DNA of 64,000 nt from Marinilabiliales bacterium. Lineage in GTDB: Bacteria; Bacteroidota; Bacteroidia; Bacteroidales; SZUA-534. The translations under genes were made by a program, and so were the position numbers. Position 1 is the first letter of the stretch; every line of letters starts with the position of its first letter. The notes under the pieces were generated by a model that worked only from the letters and a program-made list of their open reading frames with translations, searched no databases and was not told the DNA's origin. This document shows positions 1 through 6,826 of this stretch, piece by piece. The DNA lies in NCBI GenBank assembly GCA_003512955.1, contig DOTG01000026.1:158030-222029 (forward strand). Direction: 5' to 3'.

Positions 1-338
1 TAAGCTTCACGTTCGAAGGGATTGGCAGCAGGCCAAATATCCGAAACCGAAGCAAATTCAGGGTTTTGCCTATCAGTGGTTACCACCTTTACAACCAACG
101 TGTGTTTTAACAGTGTGGAGCGTAAATGGTAAACCATCCGTAACTCATTTTTAGAATCCACTCCAGTCAGGTTGAAAAGAAAGTCGAACTTTGTTTCGGG
201 ATTTTCTTTTAAAAGTTGGGCAGTTTGATGTAATCCGTCGGCCGGAATTACTACCTCAACAAACTGGGTATTTTGATTGAAAACAGCCCGAGGAATTAAC
301 CTCCCGATGGTTTGCTGTAGTTGAGTATTGTCCATCAT
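1..338 (-). CDS. nuoC: NADH-quinone oxidoreductase subunit C, 5' part only
   Basis: This is the N-terminal ~112 codons of the 30-kDa (NuoC) subunit of respiratory complex I, which sits in the peripheral arm that passes electrons from NADH to quinone. Translation from the ATG at 338 (a second ATG follows at 335) gives an open frame running off the left edge. It contains the NuoC-like stretches FDFLFNLTGVD, MVYHLRSTLLKH and EFASVSDIWPAANPFEREA. It lies 11 bp downstream of nuoB in the usual A-B-C order. Whether it is fused to NuoD cannot be seen. Start choice between the two adjacent ATGs is arbitrary. Confidence 0.9.
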   Translation of the reverse strand, partial: MMDNTQLQQTIGRLIPRAVFNQNTQFVEVVIPADGLHQTAQLLKENPETKFDFLFNLTGVDSKNELRMVYHLRSTLLKHTLVVKVVTTDRQNPEFASVSDIWPAANPFEREA

Positions 339-349
339 AAATATAGTTT

Positions 350-910
350 TCAAATAAAGTTTTCGCTGGATTGTTTGCGGTTCTCCTTGCTCTCGGCTTT
401 AATCTTCCGTTGCAGTTGCATCACACCATAAAGCAAAGCTTCGGGGCGGGGCGGGCATCCCGGAACATACACATCCACCGGGATCACGTGGTCAACGCCA
501 CGGACGACCGAATAGGTGTTGGCATAAAAAGGCCCCCCCGAAATGGCACAAGCTCCCATAGCAATTACGTATTTGGGATCGGCCATTTGATCGTACAACC
601 TTTTTAAAACAGGAGCCATTTTGTGTACAATAGTCCCGGCCACAACAATAACATCGGCCTGCCGAGGTGTCGCCCGGTAAACCTCGATGCCAAAACGCGA
701 AAAATCATGGCGGGGCGCTCCGGCGGCCATCATCTCAATCCCGCAGCAGCTGGTGGCAAATGTTAAGGGCCAAATGGAATTGGAACGTCCCCAGTTGATG
801 ATGTTATCGACACTGGTAAGCAAAATATTGCCTCCCGATTTTTTGAAGATTTCTAACGAATCGTTGTCGTTGAAATCTTCATATTTCATTGATTTGATAT
901 CTATACCCAT
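350..910 (-). CDS. nuoB: NADH-quinone oxidoreductase subunit B
   Basis: 186-residue NuoB (PSST/20-kDa) subunit, carrier of the terminal 4Fe-4S cluster N2 that hands electrons to quinone at the complex I peripheral/membrane interface. The four cluster cysteines are visible as the tandem pair Cys55-Cys56 (TSCCGIEM), Cys121 (MGAC) and Cys152 (PGCPPRPE). Length matches the family. Its start overlaps the end of nuoA by 10 bp, and nuoC follows after 11 bp, so the three are translated from one operon. The first ~20 residues are a variable leader. Confidence 0.97.
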   Translation of the reverse strand: MGIDIKSMKYEDFNDNDSLEIFKKSGGNILLTSVDNIINWGRSNSIWPLTFATSCCGIEMMAAGAPRHDFSRFGIEVYRATPRQADVIVVAGTIVHKMAPVLKRLYDQMADPKYVIAMGACAISGGPFYANTYSVVRGVDHVIPVDVYVPGCPPRPEALLYGVMQLQRKIKAESKENRKQSSENFI

Positions 911-1251
911 TTAAGTGCTTTTTTCTTCCAGGCATAAGCCAAACCCAGACCAAGTATGACAAAAAAGATGACTATCTCGATAAATGCGGACATCCCAACC
1001 TCTTTCATTACGGCTCCCCAGGGGTAGATGAAGACAATCTCCACATCGAACACCAGGTAAACAATGGCAAAAAGGTAATATCCGACATTAAACTGGGTCC
1101 AGGCTCCATCTTTAACCGGGATACCACATTCATAGGGTTGGAATTTAGCTGCATTCCATGATTTTGGGGCTGCAAAGGTGGAAAATACCACCGCGCCGCC
1201 AACCAGCACCAGTCCTAAAATAAAAAAGAGAATTAACGATTCGCTGCTCAT
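901..1251 (-). CDS. nuoA: NADH-quinone oxidoreductase subunit A
   Basis: 116-residue NuoA (ND3-like) membrane subunit of complex I. Three hydrophobic segments are seen (about residues 6-28, 60-80 and 85-107). The family-typical polar loop with YECGIP around residue 40 lies between the first two. It is the first gene of the visible nuo operon and overlaps nuoB by 10 bp. The 367 bp upstream must carry the promoter; a perfect 10-bp inverted repeat sits about 90 bp ahead of the start codon. Confidence 0.96.
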   Translation of the reverse strand: MSSESLILFFILGLVLVGGAVVFSTFAAPKSWNAAKFQPYECGIPVKDGAWTQFNVGYYLFAIVYLVFDVEIVFIYPWGAVMKEVGMSAFIEIVIFFVILGLGLAYAWKKKALKWV

Positions 1252-1618
1252 AGTTGTTCTAATTCAAGCGTTAAAATGTTATTTTGAGGGCGTAAAAATA
1301 ATTGCTTTGTTTTCAATAATGTGTAACAAATGTTATGTTCTTGCTCAACTTGATCGTTGAGCAAGGTCTAAATATGTAAATATCAATATATTTAAAAATC
1401 GAATATGCTGTAAAGCATCAAAATATGGTAAAAAGTCAGGCAATAAAATGACTTTTATTAGGAAAGTGAAATCTAAGTTGGTTGAATATTGGAAATAGGG
1501 TTGCTTTCTTCTTCAGGGTGTCATATCCGTTCTAATTAGAAACCTCAGATTGTTCATTGATAAATAATTGTTGAGCATTTGAATTTGTATAGAAACTGTT
1601 TTACAGAATCTAAAATTC
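1252..1618. other. Intergenic region upstream of nuoA
   Basis: 367 bp without a convincing gene. It lies ahead of nuoA and behind hddC (both minus strand), so it should contain the nuo promoter and the end of the heptose transcript. I see no good TTG-N19-TAnnTTTG match on the minus strand. The one clear structure is an inverted repeat at 1340-1365 (arms CTTGCTCAAC and GTTGAGCAAG, 6-nt spacer). Confidence 0.6.
1340..1365. promoter_or_regulatory. Perfect 10-bp inverted repeat upstream of the nuo operon
   Basis: Arms CTTGCTCAAC (1340-1349) and GTTGAGCAAG (1356-1365) are exact reverse complements with a 6-nt spacer. No T-run follows on either strand, so it does not look like an intrinsic terminator. 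Its place about 90 bp before nuoA would suit an operator, but that is inference only. Confidence 0.35.
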
Positions 1619-2320
1619 CTACCTTAATTGGTTTGCCATTTCCTTTTGCGCCCGTTCATAATCTTCGGGGATCCCGATATCGATAAAATAGCCGTCGCTA
1701 AAATATGCCTGCATATCAAATTGCATGACCCCTTGTTCCATAATGTCTTTTTCAAATGAAAACTTGGTTGGGAGCAGAGGATTACTAAACATTCCTTTAT
1801 TTAATACATAAACCCCGCCATTGATCAATCCTTGTTTGACCGGTTTTTTTTCGTTGAACGCAACAATTTGAGTGCCTTTTAACTCCACAGTTCCATAGCG
1901 GTCGAAGTTTTTCATGGGTTTTAAGGAAAGTGTGAGCTGTGAACCGCTCAACTGATGGTGGGTGTAGAGCGCCTCCAGATTAACGTCGAAAAAGGTGTCC
2001 CCATTCAAAAGAAAAACATCATCGCCGATGGCGAGTTTTAGCGCATTTGCAATGGCTCCCCCCGTTCCCAAAGGTTCTTTTTCAATGGCATATTCTATTG
2101 ACATTCCTAAGAACTCGTCCCCAAATACCGATTCAATCACTTCGTGTTTATAACCTACAGCCAAAATCACTTTATCAATAGGAAAACGGTTCAGGTATCG
2201 TAACACATATTCCAAAAAGGGCTTCCCATCAACGGGGGCCATGGGCTTGGGAATGTCATTAATTACCCCTTTCAGGCGTGTTCCTAAACCTCCGGCTAAA
2301 ATAATGGCTTCGTTAATCAT
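1619..2320 (-). CDS. hddC: D-glycero-alpha-D-manno-heptose 1-phosphate guanylyltransferase-like nucleotidyltransferase
   Basis: 233-residue sugar-phosphate nucleotidyltransferase with the signature LAGGLGTRL at residues 8-16, the PKPM motif near 25 and the metal-binding NGD at 106-108. In the family this enzyme joins GTP and D-glycero-alpha-D-manno-heptose-1-phosphate to GDP-heptose in the cytoplasm. The assignment to heptose rather than another sugar rests on the neighbours: it overlaps gmhA by 8 bp, and a heptose-7-phosphate kinase (hddA) lies upstream. A glucose- or mannose-1-phosphate specificity is the alternative. Confidence 0.8.
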   Translation of the reverse strand: MINEAIILAGGLGTRLKGVINDIPKPMAPVDGKPFLEYVLRYLNRFPIDKVILAVGYKHEVIESVFGDEFLGMSIEYAIEKEPLGTGGAIANALKLAIGDDVFLLNGDTFFDVNLEALYTHHQLSGSQLTLSLKPMKNFDRYGTVELKGTQIVAFNEKKPVKQGLINGGVYVLNKGMFSNPLLPTKFSFEKDIMEQGVMQFDMQAYFSDGYFIDIGIPEDYERAQKEMANQLR

Positions 2321-2900
2321 GAGTTCCGAATAAGGTTTCTTCTACAATCTCGCAGATAATGTGCCCCAGCATGATGTGCGATTCCTGTATCCTTGGCGTG
2401 TCTGAGGAAGGCACATTAAGCAGGAAATGAGTAAGTTCTTTCATTTTCCCTCCGGTTTGTCCGGTCATTCCTACGGTTACCATATTTTTATCGCAGGCAA
2501 CTTTTAAAGCACGTACAATATTCTCGCTGTTGCCCGAAGTAGAAAAACCAATGATTACATCGCCTGGCTTTCCGACGCCGTTCACATATCTGGAATAAAT
2601 ATCGTTGTAAGAATAGTCGTTGGCCACTGCGGTGACATACGAAGAGTTTACATGCAATGCCTCGGCTTCCAATGGGGGGCGGTCGAAATAAAAACGACCC
2701 GATAATTCGGCAGCTAAATGCTGGGCATCGGCAGCACTTCCGCCGTTCCCGCAAAACAATACTTTTCCGCCTTTTTTATAGCAGGCAACAATGGCATTGG
2801 CAATGTGTGCGGTGGTTTCCATCAAAACCTTGTCGGTGATTATCTGTTGCTTGGTAGCAATGGAGCTTTCTATTATTTGTTGGATGTTTATGTTTTTCAT
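2313..2900 (-). CDS. gmhA: Sedoheptulose 7-phosphate isomerase (phosphoheptose isomerase)
   Basis: 195-residue SIS-domain protein. The sugar-phosphate-binding loop GNGGSAADAQH is at residues 51-61, followed by LAAELSGRF, both typical of GmhA. The enzyme converts sedoheptulose 7-phosphate to D-glycero-D-manno-heptose 7-phosphate, the first step of nucleotide-heptose synthesis. It is sandwiched between hddA (192 bp upstream) and hddC (8-bp overlap), so its product probably feeds the GDP-alpha branch here rather than, or as well as, ADP-heptose for core LPS. Confidence 0.88.
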   Translation of the reverse strand: MKNINIQQIIESSIATKQQIITDKVLMETTAHIANAIVACYKKGGKVLFCGNGGSAADAQHLAAELSGRFYFDRPPLEAEALHVNSSYVTAVANDYSYNDIYSRYVNGVGKPGDVIIGFSTSGNSENIVRALKVACDKNMVTVGMTGQTGGKMKELTHFLLNVPSSDTPRIQESHIMLGHIICEIVEETLFGTHD

Positions 2901-3092
2901 TTGGAATCTTTCTTTTTATTGACTGCAAAAGTAATCAAGATTATGATGCAGGAAATCATGAATGGTTGAAATTCTGCACTTGAGTAAATGAAAACAGGTC
3001 TTACAGATAATTGTTTCTGTAATTGATACCAAATATTTTGTAATAAAAACAGAAAGAAAGTGTATCAACTGGATGGGCTGAATTTCTTCGCT

Positions 3093-4118
3093 TTAACTGG
3101 TTGTCCAGGTCTGCAACCCGGTGGTTACGAATTCGTAACGTTTCACCTGACCTCCGTTTTTTTCCAGCATGCGGATTACTTCGTGGCGGGAATTGCCCGG
3201 GCAATAAAAAAACATAAAACCGCCACCGCCGGCACCGGAAATTTTTCCTCCGCTGGCACCTGCGGCCAATACTTTGGTATAAAGTTCATCAATGACAGGA
3301 TTGGTGATATTGCTGGCCATCTTTTTTTTCTGTTGCCAACCATAATCCATAATCTCACCAATTTTATGAAGCTCCCCTTTCAGTAGGGCTTCTTTCATGG
3401 TGGTGGCCTGCTGCTTGATGTTGTGCATGGCCTCAATAGACTGCTCATTTTTCGATTTCACATTTTGGCGTTGGGCTTCAATAATCTGTGCCGATACCCG
3501 GCTGGTACCTGTGTAATAAAGGACCAGGTTGTATGCAAGTTCGTTCAATATTTGAGGTTTGATGCGCAGCGGGTTAACAATCACTTTGTCGTCTTTATAA
3601 AACTCCATAAAGTTGACACCGCCAAAGGTTGCCGCATATTGATCCTGTTTTCCTCCGGCCATGTCCAAATCTACGCGTTCAATTTCATAGGCCAGATGAG
3701 CCAAATCGTATTCACCCATGGGTAGGTTGAGCCATTCAGCAAAAGCACCAAGCACCGCCGTTACTAAGGTTGACGAGGTCCCCAATCCCGATCCCGGAGG
3801 GGCATCCACGTATGTGGTAAGGGTAAAGGATAAGGAGTGTTTGGCAAAATCTTTGACCACACGGTTGTAAATTCCTTTTAAAAGATCGAGTTTTCCGTCA
3901 ATCGCCAAGCGCACGGTGCTTTCAAACGTGTAACATTCCTCTTTGTCCACCGCATTCAAAACTATCTTGCCATCGGAACGGGGCTCAATGGTAGCATAGG
4001 CATACATATTAATGGTAGCATTCAAAATGGCACCACCAAAAAGGTCGCTGAACGGAGAAACATCGGAACCGCCCCCGGCCAATCCCAGCCTCAGGGGAGC
4101 TTTACTTCGGATAAACAT
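3093..4118 (-). CDS. hddA: D-glycero-alpha-D-manno-heptose 7-phosphate kinase (GHMP family)
   Basis: 341-residue GHMP-superfamily kinase. Seen are the N-terminal substrate-loop motif RSKAPLRLGLAGGGSD (residues 4-19), the ATP-binding loop PPGSGLGTSS (107-116) and the C-terminal GHMP motif KISGAGGGGFMFFY near residue 300. In the GDP-heptose pathway it phosphorylates C1 of heptose 7-phosphate. A matching gmhB bisphosphate phosphatase is absent from this cluster. The same fold includes L-fucose kinases and other GHMP sugar kinases, but the gmhA/hddC context favours HddA. Confidence 0.85.
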   Translation of the reverse strand: MFIRSKAPLRLGLAGGGSDVSPFSDLFGGAILNATINMYAYATIEPRSDGKIVLNAVDKEECYTFESTVRLAIDGKLDLLKGIYNRVVKDFAKHSLSFTLTTYVDAPPGSGLGTSSTLVTAVLGAFAEWLNLPMGEYDLAHLAYEIERVDLDMAGGKQDQYAATFGGVNFMEFYKDDKVIVNPLRIKPQILNELAYNLVLYYTGTSRVSAQIIEAQRQNVKSKNEQSIEAMHNIKQQATTMKEALLKGELHKIGEIMDYGWQQKKKMASNITNPVIDELYTKVLAAGASGGKISGAGGGGFMFFYCPGNSRHEVIRMLEKNGGQVKRYEFVTTGLQTWTTS

Positions 4119-4902
4119 GGCTATTGTAACTTATTATGTTTTTACTAATTGGCATTCATTGCGCATATAACTTATTCACTTTATTAATGATGTGAACAAA
4201 AAGTAATTCACAAAGATAATTATCCAATTCAATTATTCTGTGGTTAGTTTTTTGGCCGCTAAAGAGGATATGCTTGACTTGGTATTTATTTCCTACAGTT
4301 TATGCCAGAAGGTTTTGAATCCGTTTTATAAAGCAAAAAGCAGGGTCATTCAAAAAAGTTAAAAGATAATTTGGGATTAGCAGAAAACGAAATTTGTTTG
4401 CACAAATATATAATCCATCTAAAATGGATGGTCATTGCCTAAAACAAGAAAACTAGGAAATGGAATAGGTCGGTTTTTGTGTTTTCGCTATCGATTCAAT
4501 ATACATCTCTTTACTTGTAATGCGTAGGGTAGATTTTTTCACCCAATCGTACGAATCGCAGATTACATCAAAAACACTTAAAAATATGATGGCACTTCTT
4601 ATTATCATGCTGCGAAGATAAGTCCTTTTTAAACTTAAAAAATACTCGTTTGACTAAATGCAGTTATACATCCATAAACAGAATGGTCAAATTGCCTATT
4701 TAATGCCAATTCACGTTGAAAATTGCATGATTTGTAGTAGGATGCACAGATATTTTGGTTTTTTATTCAAATGATAGGATGAGGCTTATAAAAATATCTA
4801 TAACTTTAACCCTTGGTTTGTTTACTGAATAACCCGTTCCGAAAATAAAAAATGGAAAACCTATTTATAAATTATTGAAGTATAACCTTTAAATGAATTA
4901 AA
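4119..4902. other. 784-bp AT-rich intergenic region
   Basis: Divergent region between hddA (minus) and a small secreted-protein gene (plus). I find no RNA gene. It contains a 51-codon minus-strand reading frame (4453-4608), a 25-nt motif at 4161-4185 that recurs at 12703-12727 with 21 of 25 identities, and a small hairpin at 4413-4429 (ATCCAT/ATGGAT). Otherwise nothing recognised. Confidence 0.5.
4453..4608 (-). CDS. Possible 51-residue small protein or gene remnant
   Basis: ATG at 4608 to TAG at 4453 encodes 51 residues with ordinary amino-acid composition in its middle (for example DSYDWVKKSTLRI). It lies in an AT-rich intergenic region with no nearby recognisable promoter. I do not recognise the sequence. 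It could be a small protein, a remnant of a decayed gene, or a chance frame. Confidence 0.2.
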   Translation of the reverse strand: MIIRSAIIFLSVFDVICDSYDWVKKSTLRITSKEMYIESIAKTQKPTYSIS

Positions 4903-5364
4903 ATGAAAAGATTTTTAGTATCCATCGTCCTGTTAACCTTTATTGGTTCAGTTATAGCACAAGATCTTCCTTCGGATGTTGAAAAAGTTTATAAAGGGGC
5001 CGAGAAGTTAAAATCCCGGAAGGAATATAAAAGCGCCATCAATGCTTACAAAGAAGTTTTACGGAGCGTAAGTCACATACCAAGTATGGAAAGCATCGCT
5101 GAGATTTCAATGGAGCTCATGACCCCTCCTAATTACAGAATGGCTTATGAATATTACGACAAAGCCATCAGTGAATTGGAAAGGCAATTAGCAGCCACTA
5201 CTAAAAGGAAAGAACAAACTCAAATAGGATTGGATATACAAAGATTAACGCCTAAACGGAATAAAGCCAAATCATACGTCGATGATTTTGATAAAGCCAA
5301 AGATATGAAGAATGATGGCAATCGCTTGATGGATGATAAGGACCTGAATGAAGATGCAGACTAA
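4903..5364 (+). CDS. Small secreted protein with TPR-like helical content
   Basis: 153 residues. A Sec signal peptide is clear (MKRFLVSIVLLTFIGSVIAQ, cleavage probably after residue 20 or so). The mature part is charged and helical; KLKSRKEYKSAINAYKEVL around residues 33-51 resembles one TPR repeat, with a second helix pair near MAYEYYDKAISELERQL. No enzymatic motif. Probably periplasmic. It is a single-gene unit ended by a strong terminator at 5385-5424. Function unknown. Confidence 0.75.
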   Translation: MKRFLVSIVLLTFIGSVIAQDLPSDVEKVYKGAEKLKSRKEYKSAINAYKEVLRSVSHIPSMESIAEISMELMTPPNYRMAYEYYDKAISELERQLAATTKRKEQTQIGLDIQRLTPKRNKAKSYVDDFDKAKDMKNDGNRLMDDKDLNEDAD

Positions 5365-5384
5365 GAACGAATAAACAACGACCA

Positions 5385-5424
5385 TAAAAAAAAGTGACTC
5401 CCAAAAGAGAGTCACTTTTTTTGT
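5385..5424. terminator. Intrinsic terminator, bidirectional
   Basis: Stem GTGACTC (5394-5400) / GAGTCAC (5409-5415) with an 8-nt loop, preceded by an A-run and followed by a T-run, so it can work in both directions. It serves the 4903 gene on the plus strand and glnA arriving from the minus strand. Confidence 0.9.
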
Positions 5425-5471
5425 ATTAACCTAAACGAATCGAATAGCCTCAGGGGATACCCGAAAAGGAA

Positions 5472-6482
5472 CTATAGTTTTGCTGTTTTTACAGTTTTAA
5501 TAATTCTTGATGCCACTTTATATGGATCAGCATTGGATGCAGGCCTTCTATCTTCAAGCCAACCTTTATACCCTTTTTCAACCGTTGCAATTGGAATCCG
5601 TATTGATGCACCTCTATCAGAAACACCGTAGCTAAAACTGTGAATCGATTGAGTTTCGTGTCTTCCGGTTAACCTTCTTTCATTTCCATCGCCATATACA
5701 GCAATATGGTCACTGTGAAGGGGTTCAAAGGCCTTACATATTTTATCGTATGTTTCTTTACTGCCGCAAGTGCGCAATACGGTGTTCGAAAAATTAGCAT
5801 GCATACCTGAGCCATTCCAATCACCTTTTACAGGTTTTGGATCTAAATTAATGCGCACCCCGTATTCTTCACCAATCCGTTCGAGCAAATAACGAGCTGC
5901 CCATACTTGGTCACCAGCCGCTTTGGCTCCTTTGGCAAAAATCTGGTATTCCCACTGCCCTTTCATTACCTCGGCGTTAATACCTTCGATATTTAAGCCG
6001 GCTTCAATGCAAAGATCGAGATGTTTGTTGGCAATTTCGCGGCCTACAATGTATTCAGCCCCAACTGAACAGTAATAAGGACCTTGCGGTGCAGGAAAAT
6101 ACCCTGGTGCAGGAAAGCCAAGCGGGGTATGGTGATCGATATCCCACAATACATATTCCTGTTCAAATCCAAACCAGAAATCATGGTCGTCATCATCAAT
6201 GGTGGCACGGGCATTCGATTTATGTGGTGTGCCATCAGAGTTTAAAACTTCTGAAATAACCAAGTATCCATTTTTTCTCGCTGGATCAGGAAAAACAGAA
6301 ACAGGTTTTAATAATAAATCCGAAGATCCTCCTGGTGCCTGGTTGGTAGATGAACCATCAAAGCTCCATATAGGGCAATCTTCAACTTTCCCACTAAAGT
6401 TTTCAACTACCTTTGTTTTACTCCTCATTAATGGAGTTGGTTCATAACCATCGAGCCAAATGTATTCCAGTTTCGATTTCAT
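5472..6482 (-). CDS. glnA: Glutamine synthetase, type II (beta-grasp, eukaryote-like)
   Basis: 336-residue GSII enzyme condensing glutamate, ammonia and ATP to glutamine in the cytoplasm. Seen are WSFDGSSTNQA (39-49), the catalytic FGFEQEY (104-110), NGSGMHANFS (223-232) and GASIRIP (291-297). All belong to the short GSII class rather than the ~470-residue GSI. There is no adenylylation-site tyrosine region as in GSI. A GSIII gene lies 344 bp upstream on the same strand; a terminator between them suggests separate transcripts. Confidence 0.93.
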   Translation of the reverse strand: MKSKLEYIWLDGYEPTPLMRSKTKVVENFSGKVEDCPIWSFDGSSTNQAPGGSSDLLLKPVSVFPDPARKNGYLVISEVLNSDGTPHKSNARATIDDDDHDFWFGFEQEYVLWDIDHHTPLGFPAPGYFPAPQGPYYCSVGAEYIVGREIANKHLDLCIEAGLNIEGINAEVMKGQWEYQIFAKGAKAAGDQVWAARYLLERIGEEYGVRINLDPKPVKGDWNGSGMHANFSNTVLRTCGSKETYDKICKAFEPLHSDHIAVYGDGNERRLTGRHETQSIHSFSYGVSDRGASIRIPIATVEKGYKGWLEDRRPASNADPYKVASRIIKTVKTAKL

Positions 6483-6774
6483 ACAATTATTGATTTAAAA
6501 GTTGCGTTTAAAAATAATTTATGCCACAAAAATAACAATTAGAAATTATTAAAAAATATTTTTATCATATATTTTTAATAAACCTATTATAATTTACATA
6601 GAAATGATTAGAAAATAATTAAAAATGGCATAATACGATATTAATACAATAAAAATATATTCTATGTATATAAAAAATAGGGGGTAAGAATAAAAACATA
6701 AACAAAAATATGTAAGTGGATTAATTTACCCTATACGGTAGAGATTTCACTTAGCGTGAAGCTGTATCACCAGC
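6483..6774. other. AT-rich leader region of glnA
   Basis: Very AT-rich intergenic segment between the glnN terminator and glnA. A minus-strand -7-like element TATTTTTG is at 6527-6534, about 45 bp upstream of the glnA start, but no matching -33 TTG at the usual spacing was found. No other gene seen. Confidence 0.4.
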
Positions 6775-6806
6775 AAAAAAAGGCCCCTGAATTATACAGG
6801 AGCCCT
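6775..6806 (-). terminator. Intrinsic terminator of glnN
   Basis: Read on the minus strand: GGGCTCCTG, 7-nt loop, CAGGGGCC followed by a run of seven T. It lies about 20 bp beyond the glnN stop codon and separates glnN from glnA. Confidence 0.85.
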
Positions 6807-6826
6807 TCATTCAATCTAAATTATTA

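Noticed and set aside
1178..1360. 60-residue plus-strand frame across the nuoA start
   Set aside because: Overlaps nuoA antisense and has no pattern of a real protein.
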